DNA from: Leuctra nigra
Taxonomy: Eukaryota; Arthropoda; Insecta; Plecoptera; Leuctridae
Direction: 5' to 3'
DNA length: 64,000 nucleotides
NCBI GenBank assembly: GCA_934045905.1
Contig: OW203763.1
Span: 39,214,724 to 39,278,723 of the forward strand
Shown: piece after piece, positions 1 through 10,690 of the stretch
Position numbering within the stretch: the stretch's first letter is position 1
Layout of the letters: each line of letters opens with the position of its first letter
Notes under the pieces: generated by a model
What the model saw: only the letters and a program-made list of their open reading frames with translations
Told to the model about the DNA's origin: nothing
Database searches by the model: none
Made by a program: the position numbers and the translations under genes

Positions 1-988
1 AATGCTATTCCCTACGCGAGGAAACAAGCTGGAGATGCCATTGCAAGACCTCTGCAATTGGTTTGGCCCTAATAAGCTCTGCCTAAATCAAGAAAAGACT
101 CAAGTAATGCTATTCGCTACGCAAGGAAACAAGCTGGAGATGCCATTGCAAGACCTCTGCAATTGGTTTGGCCCTAATAAGCTCTGCCTAAATCAAGAAA
201 AGACTCAAGTAATGCTATTCGCTACGCAAGGAAACAAGCTGGAGATGCCATTGCAAGACCTCTGCAATTGGTTTGGCCCTAATAAGCTCTGCCTAAATCA
301 AGAAAAGACTCAAGTAATGCTATTCGCTACGCAAGGAAACAAGCTGGAGATGCCATTGCAAGACCTCTGCAATTGGTTTGGCCCTAATAAGCTCTGCCTA
401 AATCAAGAAAAGACTCAAGTAATGCTATTCGCTACGCAAGGAAACAAGCTGGAGATGCCATTGCAAGACCTCTGCAATTGGTTTGGCCCTAATAAGCTCT
501 GCCTAAATCAAGAAAAGACTCAAGTAATGCTATTCCCTACGCGAGGAAACAAGCTGGAGATGCCATTGCAAGACCTCTGCAATTGGTTTGGCCCTAATAA
601 GCTCTGCCTAAATCAAGAAAAGACTCAAGTAATGCTATTCCCTACGCGAGGAAACAAGCTGGAGATGCCATTGCAAGACCTCTGCAATTGGTTTGGCCCT
701 AATAAGCTCTGCCTAAATCAAGAAAAGACTCAAGTAATGCTATTCGCTACGCGAGGAAACAAGCTGGAGATGCCATTGCAAGACCTCTGCAATTGGTTTG
801 GCCCTAATAAGCTCTGCCTAAATCAAGAAAAGACTCAAGTAATGCTATTCGCTACGCGAGGAAACAAGCTGGAGATGCCATTGCAAGACCTCTGCAATTG
901 GTTTGGCCCTAATAAGCTCTGCCTAAATCAGGAAAAGACTCAAGTAATGCTATTCGCTACGCAAGGAAACAAGCTGGAGATGCCATCG
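1..988 (+). repeat. 105-bp tandem repeat inside a reverse transcriptase ORF
   Basis: Units start at 1, 106, 211, 316, 421, 526, 631, 736, 841 and 946, exactly 105 bases (35 codons) apart, so the reading frame stays open throughout. Units differ mainly at a short variable spot: cctacgcgag, gctacgcaag or gctacgcgag. Each unit encodes the WFGPNKLCLNQEKTQ segment that lies just after the catalytic core of non-LTR reverse transcriptases. The array probably starts left of the window. A collapsed or expanded assembly cannot be excluded. Confidence 0.95.
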
Positions 989-1621
989 CAACCAGACGCT
1001 GCTACAAGTACTAAGTTCCTGGGACTGGTTGTCGACCATCAGCTGACCTGGAAACCGCACATTTCGGAACTGAGACTGAAGCTATCTAGAGCCAATTATG
1101 TAATAAGAATCCTCACCCGGCAGTGCAATTGGCAATCGGTACGCTCTGCATACTATGCGTACGTACAATCTTTATTAATGTATGGTGTTATCTTCTGGGG
1201 CAATGCTCCACACAGCGGCAATATCTTCCGAGCTCAGAAGAGAATAGTGCGGTCAATACTGACTTTAACACCATGGGCCTCGTGCAGAGAAAAATTCAGG
1301 GAGCTGGGATTTCTTACCCTAGCTAGTATTTATATTCTAGAGATTGGCTGTTTTACGGTCAGGAACATGGAGCTTTTCAGCCTGAATGAGCACGCTTATG
1401 ACACAAGAGGAGCGTTAAGACTCCGTCATGAATACTGCCGACTGCAATCTACATCTAATGGCGTCATCCAGGCTGGAATAAGAATTTTCAACTCTCTACC
1501 TGACTCAATTAGATCTCAGAAAACAGACTTAAATAAATTTAGGATAGCATTGAAATTGTTTTTAGTTAGGGAAAGTTACTACAGTGTAGACGAATTTTTA
1601 AACCGAAGTAACTTGCGTTAG
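2..1621 (+). CDS. Non-LTR retrotransposon reverse transcriptase, C-terminal part, with internal amplification
   Basis: This open frame reads through the 105-bp array and then into a unique C-terminal stretch of about 210 residues, ending at TAG 1619-1621. The unique part has the look of the post-RT region of Jockey/CR1-type LINEs: FLGLVVD near the start, then AQKRIVRSILTL, then YDTRGALRL, and SLPDSIR near the end. The repeated part corresponds to the thumb-proximal WF..NKL.LN..KT motif. The upstream RT catalytic motifs and the endonuclease lie outside the window or are absent. With ten iterations of the same 35 residues the product is unlikely to be an active polymerase, so I read it as a decaying 5'-truncated copy. 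Two related C-terminal fragments lie at 35032-35325 and about 46820-47035. Confidence 0.8.
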   Translation: MLFPTRGNKLEMPLQDLCNWFGPNKLCLNQEKTQVMLFATQGNKLEMPLQDLCNWFGPNKLCLNQEKTQVMLFATQGNKLEMPLQDLCNWFGPNKLCLNQEKTQVMLFATQGNKLEMPLQDLCNWFGPNKLCLNQEKTQVMLFATQGNKLEMPLQDLCNWFGPNKLCLNQEKTQVMLFPTRGNKLEMPLQDLCNWFGPNKLCLNQEKTQVMLFPTRGNKLEMPLQDLCNWFGPNKLCLNQEKTQVMLFATRGNKLEMPLQDLCNWFGPNKLCLNQEKTQVMLFATRGNKLEMPLQDLCNWFGPNKLCLNQEKTQVMLFATQGNKLEMPSQPDAATSTKFLGLVVDHQLTWKPHISELRLKLSRANYVIRILTRQCNWQSVRSAYYAYVQSLLMYGVIFWGNAPHSGNIFRAQKRIVRSILTLTPWASCREKFRELGFLTLASIYILEIGCFTVRNMELFSLNEHAYDTRGALRLRHEYCRLQSTSNGVIQAGIRIFNSLPDSIRSQKTDLNKFRIALKLFLVRESYYSVDEFLNRSNLR

Positions 1622-1868
1622 TTAAATAAATATAGACATGGAAGTATTTCATAAATACTTTTAATTAATTAATTTTACTTTGACATTGAATTGTAATACT
1701 ATTTATTACTTTCTAAAATTATTCTAGTACATTTATATGCTTATGCTTTTACTTGGTTGACTTGTGATATGTGATATGTATCTTGTTTTATTTAAGACTG
1801 ACAATGCTTATACAATGTACCTATTGTGAAAAAAGCTGTAATAAATACAATACAATACAATACAATAT
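1622..1868 (+). mobile_element. 3' end and TACAA-type tail of the non-LTR element
   Basis: After the stop the element continues through an AT-rich 3' UTR and ends in a short (TACAA)n tail at about 1842-1866, the simple-repeat tail typical of many LINEs. A second copy of the same 3' UTR lies at 27553-28216, where it is split by a later insertion, which confirms that it is a dispersed element end. Confidence 0.7.
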
Positions 1869-3778
1869 AAAACTTCTTACCAAATTAGAAGATTATCTCA
1901 GAATTAAATGAAAATGTAATCTCTCTGAAGCTATCTGGGTTGGGGCTCCAGAACTTTAGGGGGCCTAAATATTCTTCTAGTGATTTATTTTCATTAAAAG
2001 TAAATCACACATAAAAACATAAATAAAATCACCACCAAGAAATTCAATGTTACATTAATCTTTCATTAAAAAGAATAAATAATTGAATAACTGGAATGAA
2101 TATTAGGCACTGATGTATCTAGGAGGAAATTGCATAGGTAATTAGTTACTGTCACACAGGTATTGTAAAACAATCTCAATTCCAAGATTTCTGGACTCCG
2201 TACCTAGTTTTAATCATTATGAAACATGACTCGATCAAAAATAGATTTATTGCGTTAAACTGAATCAATGACCCGCCACGGGTACCTACATAATGAGTTA
2301 ATGGATATAAATATTTTCTTGGGGGCCTGGCCCCTGAACCCCCGGCTATCAAATCAAATTTATTTGGTGTCTAGAACCCACCAAACTGAAGATTTTTGTA
2401 AAAGAAAGGTTAAACGAAACATTTCTTTCTTTCGGGGTAGTGGCTGGTGGGGGTGGGGGAAGGGGCACGTAACTACAGTATGCCACTGCTCTCCCTCAGC
2501 TTAGTGTCTACCATAGTTCTTTGCTTTCTTGGGTGTGTACCCAAGAGAGGTGTATCCGATTATTGTGTTGATTCTCTTCATATATTTTGCTTCTTTATTT
2601 TGTGTTACCTACGGTTTCCTCTCATTGTGCTTTTCTCAACTGTCATTTTAAACATTTGTTTAAATGTCTCAGATTCTTTTGTGGCTTACAAAAATTACTA
2701 ATATTACAGCAGAAAAAAATAATATGCTGCTGAAATCATTGAATATTACATTATTATTCAAAGCTGAAATAGCCGTATTATGTATAAGGAGGGCAATAAA
2801 AAAATTAAATCAAACAAGACAATGTACCCATAAACACAATCTACTGCATGCAACCCATGGTATAGTAGGTAGGTACCTACCTAGAACGATATTACAGACT
2901 GAGTTGTTACATCATGACTGCAACTGAACAATTTCAACTGTAGTAAAATGTATTTATTTATTACATGTCTCACAACTTTGGACAATATAAGAAACAACTG
3001 CATTGTATTTGTACTAATATAGAAAATCAACATTGCACAAGTATTTGTCTCTTGTCCGGATGTTGACAATGATTGACAATGTCAAACTAAATGAGAGGTT
3101 CATTGCTCATTTGTACAATACAGTAGATAATAGGAATAGAGTACTGTGATTATTACATAAGTATCCTTCAAATTCAAACTGACCTTGACCATAACAAATA
3201 CAATAAACTTTTAATAGTAGATAGGGTACTTATTAAGGTAATTATTACGTACCTATTGTCTGTAAGGTTATATTAGTGGATTATAATAAAGATGATTATA
3301 ATCACTAATCAGTAATAATTATGTTGTGATAAACTGCAAAACAGTTAATCATTATAAATGTGTGTTGGTGATACTGATGGGTGAAGTGAAGACTGATGAA
3401 TGATGGTATTGATCATAAAGTTACACAGCGGTAATTTTTAATAACAAAAGGAAATTGGTGTAGTTAGTAAATTACCTACAATTGTTAATTTCGTAATATA
3501 GTTGGTTGGTAAGACTTATTTCTGTTGAGGGATTTCAGAGTAAAGTGAATGACGAATTGTTAGATGTTGATTTTCCGCTTTTTTAAAAACTTTCTACAGC
3601 TGTTTTTGCATACCATGTGGTCACTTTAACATTAATTAGGTATATGACGTTAGTCAATTATTTAATTAGGATTTATTGACTGAAAGGTAATAAAATAGTA
3701 GCAATAACAGCACACCTGCCCTTGAGCAGTATTAGCACGAAAATATGACTAAAAAAATTAAAAAATAAAGATAATTAT
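1869..3778. other. Gene-free AT-rich spacer
   Basis: No ORF with recognisable domains and no tandem array. Short open frames at 2268-3069 show no family resemblance. Many gtaggtacctacc words, which are common filler in this genome, occur here. Confidence 0.6.
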
Positions 3779-3993
3779 GTACACTCGACAATTCATAAAA
3801 CGGTATTTGAACGAAACAGATTGGCTGATGGTCAGGTTCATTGACAATCAATCCTTGTTATTATCAATGAAATCAGAGCTCACCTACTAGATGTAGATGA
3901 CGAGTAAGTATAGACTCCATCAGATGATGCCATCACATTTTTTTCAGACAATCCATTTCTTTCAAATACCGTTTTATGAATTGTCGAGTGTAC
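3779..3993. mobile_element. About 215-bp MITE, family A copy 1
   Basis: Terminal inverted repeats of roughly 35 bases: the left end begins GTACACTCGACAATTCATAA and the right end is its reverse complement. A second copy with the same internal sequence, including AACGAAACAGATTGGCTG, lies at about 19208-19422 in SPS intron 5. No coding capacity. Confidence 0.8.
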
Positions 3994-4581
3994 CTATGCT
4001 GTTTTCTGCACATTTCTGCTAAGGTAAACATTCAGTTACAGTCCTTCAAATTGCAGTATAGGTAATTAACTTTCCGAACATTAAAAAAAATTAAATTTTC
4101 CGTCTCACATTTTTACGAATTGTACAAGTTCAAGCTTTGAATATTTAATCCTTACCGTAAGGATGAAATATTCAAAGGTTCAAGCCTCCACTATTTGGAC
4201 ATAACACCAGCTAGGTCTCTCATCCTACACAGTTGTCATTCAAATTGCCCAAATATTTCACACTAACTTTGAAAAGGTATTATTAACTTTGTATTAGACT
4301 TTGTCACATACCTAGGTACTTTTCCAAATGATCAAAGTTGTCATAGAAATTCATTTCTAAATTCAAGTCTGTCAGATTTACCTGGATAACTTTGACAACC
4401 CCATAAAGTCATAACAATTATCTTGTACTTACTGCTGGTAACAAGTCAGATTTTAATAATTATGAAATTTGAACCCCCTTTTGAGTCCGTTTTTGAAATT
4501 AAATGTAGGCCTAACCACAATGAACATTCTAGGTCCTACTTATTTTTTATGAGCTCTTCCTATGATTTCAAATGAGTTTAC

Positions 4582-4831
4582 TTAGGGCCCTCTTTACCAT
4601 TAGTTTAAGCTTCAGTTAGTTTAAGCTTCAGTTAGTTTAAGCTCCACTTAGGGAAATATGGTGTATTACCATTAGACAGCTTAAATAAACTGCAGTCAAT
4701 GCGGCCTGAGGTTAATTTAAATTGAGGAAATATGCTCCAGAATTAAGTTGCAGTAATGGTAATTACACCAAGTTTCCTTTTAAGTGGAGCTAACTGTAGC
4801 TTAAACTAATGGTACCTAATCCTGGCCCTAA
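4582..4831. mobile_element. About 250-bp MITE with TTAGGGCC ends
   Basis: Both ends carry TTAGGGCC followed by ACCATTAGTTTAAGCT in inverted orientation. The left arm contains three short direct repeats of AGTTTAAGCTNCAGTT. The right arm has AAGTGGAGCTAACTGTAGCT. Non-coding. Confidence 0.65.
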
Positions 4832-4892
4832 ATCTGTGTAAGTACAATCTCATTATTTTAGTTAGGTATCACGATTATAGTATAAATACCGA

Positions 4893-5689
4893 GTGGCCCT
4901 AAAAAAACGTCCAATGAGCGAGACAACGCTGTGACGAAACTACTATATAAATTAGGCTGAAATTTTGACATGTTATAAAAAACATTCCAAAGTTTGATGT
5001 GTGAAAATGTCCAAAACATTACTTTTGCAGGAACAGTTACAGTCAAGGGTTACAGTGCTCAAATAGCCTGTGTCCAGAAAACGTCCAATGGCCGAACTCC
5101 GCTTTTTCAAAACTACTGACGATAGGAAGCTGAAAATTTCAAAAAAATTTCAGAATAATGTCAAATGTGACTATTGATTGTGTTAATAACATTGGAATCA
5201 ATGACACGAAAGTTATGGTATCTTGTCGAAGATAAATAGAATATCCGGGACTCTGGAGATAATTTCACTAGTTTTATTCACATCTCCGGCATTTATGGTT
5301 TTAAGCTGAACTTCAGGATACCATAACTTTTGAAGTTTTGTTCCATTGATTCAAATATAGTGAAATTTTAACACAATCGATAGTCACATACTAGGTACCT
5401 ATTTTGAATAAAGAAAGAAATTTTCGGTTTGATATCGTCAATAGTTTTGAAAATACGGTGTTCCGGCAATTGGAGGTTTTCTGGGCAGGCTATTTCGAGC
5501 TCCGTATAATCGACTTTTCCAAAACGAAATTCGAACAGCTGTAACTTCTTTCCTACTAAAGTAAAGTTTTCGAAACTTTCACACATCAAACCATAGTATG
5601 TGAATAATATGTGAAATTTTCAGTCCGATCAGTTCTCAGTAGTTTGATCAAAGCGGTGTCTGGCCAATTGGATGTTTTTTTGGGGCCAC
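4893..5689. mobile_element. About 800-bp non-autonomous element with GTGGCCCTAAAAAAACGTCC ends
   Basis: The left end GTGGCCCTAAAAAAACGTCC matches the inverted right end GTGGCCCCAAAAAAACATCC. The interior repeats GTCCAATGG.CGAA-type phrases and has no convincing ORF. Frames at 4858-5046 and 5368-5589 are shadows of the repeat. Confidence 0.65.
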
Positions 5690-6384
5690 CTTGTAGGTAC
5701 ACCTATATTAACTTCCTATTATAATTAAATTAAATTTAGTAATAAATAAAATTGTAAAGGTACACTAATGTCAGATGTGTCAATTTGGTAGTTATAATTT
5801 GTGTCAATAACTCATCCCTTCCCTTCTATCAGATTCAGGTTACATAAACAAAATTTAAGTAGGTAGGTAGCAGTGTAATCTACAAGCACATTAGCTTAGC
5901 TGTAGATGAGAATGTACCTACACCACAATATAAATATGAATCTGAAGTAATATCATTCATTATATCACTACAATCAAGATGATAATTTATCACTTTCAGT
6001 CTAGTCACTCAAATTTGATGGCCAGCAGATTTCATTTTACAAAAAAGCATAGTACCTACTCAATTGTTAGTAGATATGAAGTGATATCATTGACACAATC
6101 TCAAGTAGTCAATAACCTGGAGTATGATAAGGAAACTTAATGAAACACATTTTGTTTATCTGTAAACTACATGTGGCATGCATGCATAATTACAATATAC
6201 CTATACTACCTATTTGAGAACATGCTGCTTATACACAGCATTAAAAATGTTTTTAATGAAAAAATAAACAAGACGAAGCAATTAAATTTTACTTGTTGCA
6301 TAAAATATTATGCAATAATATTAAATAGATGGTGGATGTAGGGTCAGGCCAACAATAGGAAGAGAGCAAATTACAAAGTATTAA

Positions 6385-6840
6385 GGGCAACACATTTTTT
6401 CCCGCCAAAAGTCGTTTTGGAGCGGTTTTAAAGGGAAATACGAAATATAAATTGCCATATTTGGCAACGGTTATGAATATCGAAAAAAGCAAGAAAGACA
6501 TGACATGACATATTGAACCTTTATCTACATTTTCATCGCTTACACTCATAACTTTACTCATACTATGTCACGTGGTCAGCATTGGTCGGGCACGAAAACG
6601 CTCCGTTTCTTGTCGTCGCTCAAACGGAGCGTTTTTGTGCCCGACTAATGCTGACCACATAGTAGGAGCTAAGTTATGACAGTAAGTGATGTCAATGCAG
6701 ATAAAGGTTCAATACATGTCATGTCTTTCTTGCTTTTTCAATATTCATAACCGTTTGCCAAATATGGCAATTTATATTTCGTATTTCCCTCTAAAACCGC
6801 CCCTAAACGACTTTTGGCGGGAAAAAATATATGACCGGCC
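6385..6840. mobile_element. Foldback element flanked by TTAA
   Basis: Two arms of about 225 bases are inverted copies of each other and meet near 6612. Shared blocks include CCCGCCAAAAGTCGTTT, ATTTGGCAA and AACGGAGCGTTTT. TTAA stands at both outer edges (6381-6384 and 6841-6844), which suggests a piggyBac-type target duplication, although the termini GGGC and GGCC are only weakly alike. Non-coding. Confidence 0.7.
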
Positions 6841-7281
6841 TTAAGGATGACAGCTAACTTACAGATCTGATAATGAAAAGATATTATAAAAAGATACTAT
6901 ACCTATCAGCACAATCAGGAAGCATGCTATCTTTTATTATTTCAAATATATTACCTAGATATTAAAATTTATATTTGTATTATTTTATTTTATCTTTTAT
7001 GTTCAGGTTTCATGATCAGGTTACCTATTCAGGTTTCAGGTTTTATGATAATTTTCAAATGTTTGTTTGTAACAAATCTAGCAGGACTGTCACAGATGCA
7101 GCTATTTACAAAGCATTCAATTGGCATAAATTAAAATGAAGTACAGCACATCAGATGCCTACGTACGTAGTACCTACCTACCTCATTATGTCATTACAAA
7201 ATGAACCTACACTAGGCATTTTGCATGTTTTAAACTGTAATCATTTATTATCAAAGTTCCAGGTCTTAGTTTGGAGATTAA

Positions 7282-7451
7282 TTAATAAAACTTAATTGGA
7301 CTTTTCACAAACTCTTTTATTTATTTATTTATAAATGTACCTAATAGGTAGGTACCTACTTCGTTATATTAAATAATTTCATTAAAGTAGACAAAATATT
7401 GCATTTATAAATAAATACAAGAGTTTGTGAAAAGTACAACGAAGTTTTATT
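7282..7451. repeat. Foldback repeat with about 50-bp arms
   Basis: The left arm around 7290-7342 (CTTTTCACAAACTC, then ATTTATAAATG) returns inverted at 7401-7451, with a loop containing taggtaggtacctac. A short MITE-like hairpin with no coding content. Confidence 0.6.
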
Positions 7452-7945
7452 AATTCATTTAGGTATAATTAATATCTTCAATATCAATCAGATTAAATTC
7501 CTACAAGGACATTTACAATGTAGGCTGTGAATGTGAAAATATGTTTATAGATTATCTCCGGAAATCCTCAAGTTTTACAGTTTTAACATGATGTAAGATA
7601 GGTTACATTGATGTAAGTAATGTTCAATGCACATTAAAGTAGGTAGGTAGTCAATTATTGAGTACTAAGGTATACCTACTACTTAATTCATTCATTCAAT
7701 TTGTGCAAATTATACATAATTTTTAATTGGCTATAAAACTATATCTTTGTGGGGTAGGTCTTTTAAAATAAATTTGGGGGCTAAGTGGCTTTGGAGCCTT
7801 TTGGTTAATGGGCCATTTTTCACAATTTTCCAGTTTTTTCACTAAATTTCGGGCTCCGGGCCGGGCTTCCGGGTAACTGGGCCTTTTGGGTATCATCCCA
7901 GTCCGCCTCTGAACAAGCTGAACAGATAATAGAAAAATAGTTTAC

Positions 7946-8272
7946 CTCTTAAATAGTTCTGCAGTGTTTTCACCCAAGATGCGACTTGTCGTGAATCAGC
8001 TTGGTTGAACACAATAACTTCATGACGCAGTTTATTCGGGTTGCTCGTTCCCCGCTGTACGAAATGTATTGTGAAACTGTTGTGTCCTTGTCGCATATTC
8101 CCCGGTAAAGATGTACTGACAGCGACAGGTTCATGCGTCGACTTGTCAGTACCATTGACATCGTTATTAACACCGCCCGAAGATTCATCGTGGCTACCGC
8201 AGCAGACGTTACGGTTGTAATTGTGGTTGTAATAGACTCCCAGTATATTTCTTGCCGAGAGAATGTTACTAA
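7946..8272 (-). CDS. Cerk: Ceramide-kinase-like exon 2
   Basis: Begins after TTACAG and ends before GTAAAC, 327 bases open in one frame. The middle, rich in Asn, Ser, Gly and Asp (about residues 60-100), is a likely loop. The end carries the lipid-kinase PH-like strand pattern described for the gene. Confidence 0.65.
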
Positions 8273-8645
8273 CTGTAACAAAGAAATTCCTAAGAAATCC
8301 AATAATCTTTCAGGCCCTACATGGTACTAGGTATGTGTGACCCTATGTGTATGTGTATATTCATGGCCCTAAATGTGACAAAGGAATGAAAATGTATTTT
8401 TTTTACAAAAATAAATGTGAAGGAATTTAAAGGGCACCTGTAACAATGATTGACTGTATGAAATATCTTATAAATCTTATTACCTAGTGTTTTAAGCAAT
8501 TTGACTTACTGTAAGGTGTATCAGTTGTCTCCCATGTAAGAATACCACGATGAAAAACAACTTTGTAACGTTTTTTGGAGATGACGAAGTAACTTAACAG
8601 CACCGTTTTGTCCATTGTATCATTGTCTTGTTCTAGCCCCGACAT
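7946..8645 (-). CDS. Cerk: Ceramide-kinase-like lipid kinase, 5' part (two coding exons)
   Basis: Exon 1 is 8510-8645 and exon 2 is 7946-8272; both junctions have GT-AG signals and the phases match (phase 1 across both). The 154 codons seen align with the N-terminal PH-like region that precedes the diacylglycerol-kinase catalytic fold in ceramide kinases. There is a basic strand with FHRGILTWE, then ISNILSARN where human CERK has its SEIIAVEE strand, and then SFTIHFVQR, KLRHEVIVF and ASWVKTLQNYLR, matching the FTVH.VKR, KW..VTF and LWLQTLREML spacing. The catalytic segment (NPFGGK and GGDG motifs) should follow in exon 3, but I could not find it between 1 and 7945, so the intron is long or the gene runs off the left edge. 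In insects this enzyme makes ceramide 1-phosphate. A diverged sphingosine kinase is the main alternative. Confidence 0.65.
8510..8645 (-). CDS. Cerk: Ceramide-kinase-like exon 1
   Basis: Starts at the first ATG (8645-8643) and encodes 45 codons plus one base, including LLSYFVISKKRYKVVFHRG. It ends at a clean donor, with the last base at 8510 followed by GTAAGT. Confidence 0.65.
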
Positions 8646-9410
8646 CGTTAATAGATGTTGGAGGATATGTTACACGAAACGTTCAAAGCATACAACACTA
8701 TCAGCACATACACTACTGACACACTGGCGGTGAAATCACATTATGAGGAACTAAATAACTAAATGCTAAATGGAATGCGAGAGAAATGTAAACAGGACAA
8801 CAGACAGGACAGTGGCGCTTTCTGTAGGATTGAAACATACGTTACTGCCACTCAATTCTTCTCATTATATATAATTACGGATATTTATACAAACCAAGTT
8901 GTATTATAGCTCTTATTATTGTTTAGTTTGGAGCATGCTGTATTTACAAGAACGGCCTAAATACAACATTGTTGTATAAATGTCAAACGTCAAAATCACG
9001 TAACCATGAACGTACATACGTCGCCATTTGCAAATTCCAAGACATCACCGCCACCTTGAGTCGACCCCCGCCAATACAACTGCATTTGAATTTGATCACC
9101 AATGAGCAGGGCAGGGCCCTGATTCTATAATCCTTATGAAAGCAATTGCTAAGCGGTCGCAATGGAGTTATAGAATCCCACCTCAGTGAACGATTACGAT
9201 ACAAAAACAAAAGAATTAATGAAAATTATGAGGAAGGTAGGTATAGGCTAGGTATACGAAAATAATAATAAAGGGAATAGTTATTTAGCAAATAACCTCT
9301 TGCAATAGCCATAGCATGCGTCTTACCTAAAGTAAGTAAGCGCACTAATTGAACATTTCATTTTCAAATTTAATTACAAAAATGTGTACCTACATTAGTG
9401 GTTACTTTGG
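8646..9410. promoter_or_regulatory. Upstream region of the ceramide-kinase-like gene; no other gene seen
   Basis: The proximal 200 bases should hold the minus-strand promoter, but I see no clear TATA box or strong consensus. The rest is AT-rich spacer. Confidence 0.3.
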
Positions 9411-9690
9411 CGGCGGACGAGGGCAGACGCGTCCCCCCACTCTTTTTCAGGGTGGACGCCGTCCATCCACTTATTTTCCATGAAAGTAAAATTGTCTTAT
9501 TGTGTAGAAATCGCGTAGAAAGGCACTGAAATTATTTCTAAATTTCAAAATTTTCCCAGGGCTATGCGCCCCAAACCAGCATTGTATTGGGGGGCCCTCC
9601 CACCAAGCCCCCAAGGTTGTCGTACGTAAAATGTGTTACCCCTGACAATAGCCGAGCGTCCGCCCACTTATTATTTTACAAATTGACCAC
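9411..9690. repeat. Dispersed GC-rich repeat, family B copy 1
   Basis: Shares ACGCGTCCCC, CAGGGTGGACGCCGTCC and AATAGCCGAGCGTCC with a copy at 15880-16140 in SPS intron 3. Unlike the AT-rich surroundings it is GC-rich at its left end. No ORF of note. Confidence 0.7.
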
Positions 9691-9731
9691 TTAGGGCTAA
9701 AAAATCAAGTTAATTTAAAAACTAAATGAAT

Positions 9732-10690
9732 AAACTAGGAAAACGCTCAGTGTAACGCGTTGATGAGCGAGCACGGGTACGTGCAAATTCTCGAACCGGA
9801 AATGCGTACACAACGCAAAGAAAACATATATACATCCATATTTAATTGAAATATGATCACTCAATCAATAAAAAAGTATGATTTTCATCGAAACTTGAAA
9901 ATAGCATCTAAGCACCCTGGTAAATATAGCAAATCAGATTCAATTCAAGTGGCACTGGAAAACATATTACTTTCGATACTTCATTACTGACAGATATTAA
10001 AAATGTAAATTAGTTCATACGTTCTTAACTGATTGGGATGAAAATTTGTAAAATAAGAGACAATGTTGTTCTTAATGATCATGCAAAATATGAGTTTGAT
10101 CAGAATTATCGAAGACCGTTTTCATTTTTCAGCCTATCAGGAGATATTTATTTAAATTTTAACCAACGCATGGATTTCAAAAAAATTAGGGTCTGCAAAC
10201 AGAGAAGGTTGTCTCTACATGTGTGCAAAATTTCAGCTCGATCGAAGAAAAACTCTGACCTGTATAGCCAAAATATGAGTTTGATTAGAATTATCGAAGA
10301 CCGCTTTAATTTTTCAGCCTATCAGGAGATATTTAATTAAATTTTAACCAACGAATGGATTTCAAAAAATTTACGGTCTGCAAACAGAGAAGGTTGGTTT
10401 TACATGTGTGCAAAATTTCAGATCGATTGCTGAAACGGTGCAACCTGTGTATCGGTTAATAGCAGAAAAAAAAAAAAAAAAAAAAAAACAGAGGTCCGTG
10501 CCAAACGAGCCAAAAGGAGACGCTCGCTTTGCTCGCTCAATAAATCATTGCTTGGCGCATTGCGGCAAGACGATAACCAACGAAGATAGGAAGGGAAGAA
10601 GACAGAAGACGTTAACCTGTGCAAATTCGATAAATTATAATTACTTGATAGATTTTCAGAAAGATTAAAAACGAATGAACGACCTTTTGA
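9732..10690 (+). mobile_element. Non-coding element with the ACTAGGAAAACGCT end and internal repeat
   Basis: Begins with ACTAGGAAAACGCTCAGTG, then a GATGAGCGAGCAC block shared with 21107, the inverted end at 24288 and the inverted end at 50308. Inside, a unit of about 185 bases is repeated at about 10080-10450 (shared phrases GAATTATCGAAGACCG, CAGCCTATCAGGAGATATTT and GCAAAATTTCAG). A poly-A run follows at 10466-10487. It is not evidently protein-coding. Confidence 0.6.

Noticed and set aside
8133..8330. Plus-strand ORF opposite the lipid kinase exon
   Set aside because: Shadow of exon 2 of the ceramide-kinase-like gene on the other strand.
10408..10668. Lysine-rich ORF
   Set aside because: Arises from a poly-A run inside a repeat.
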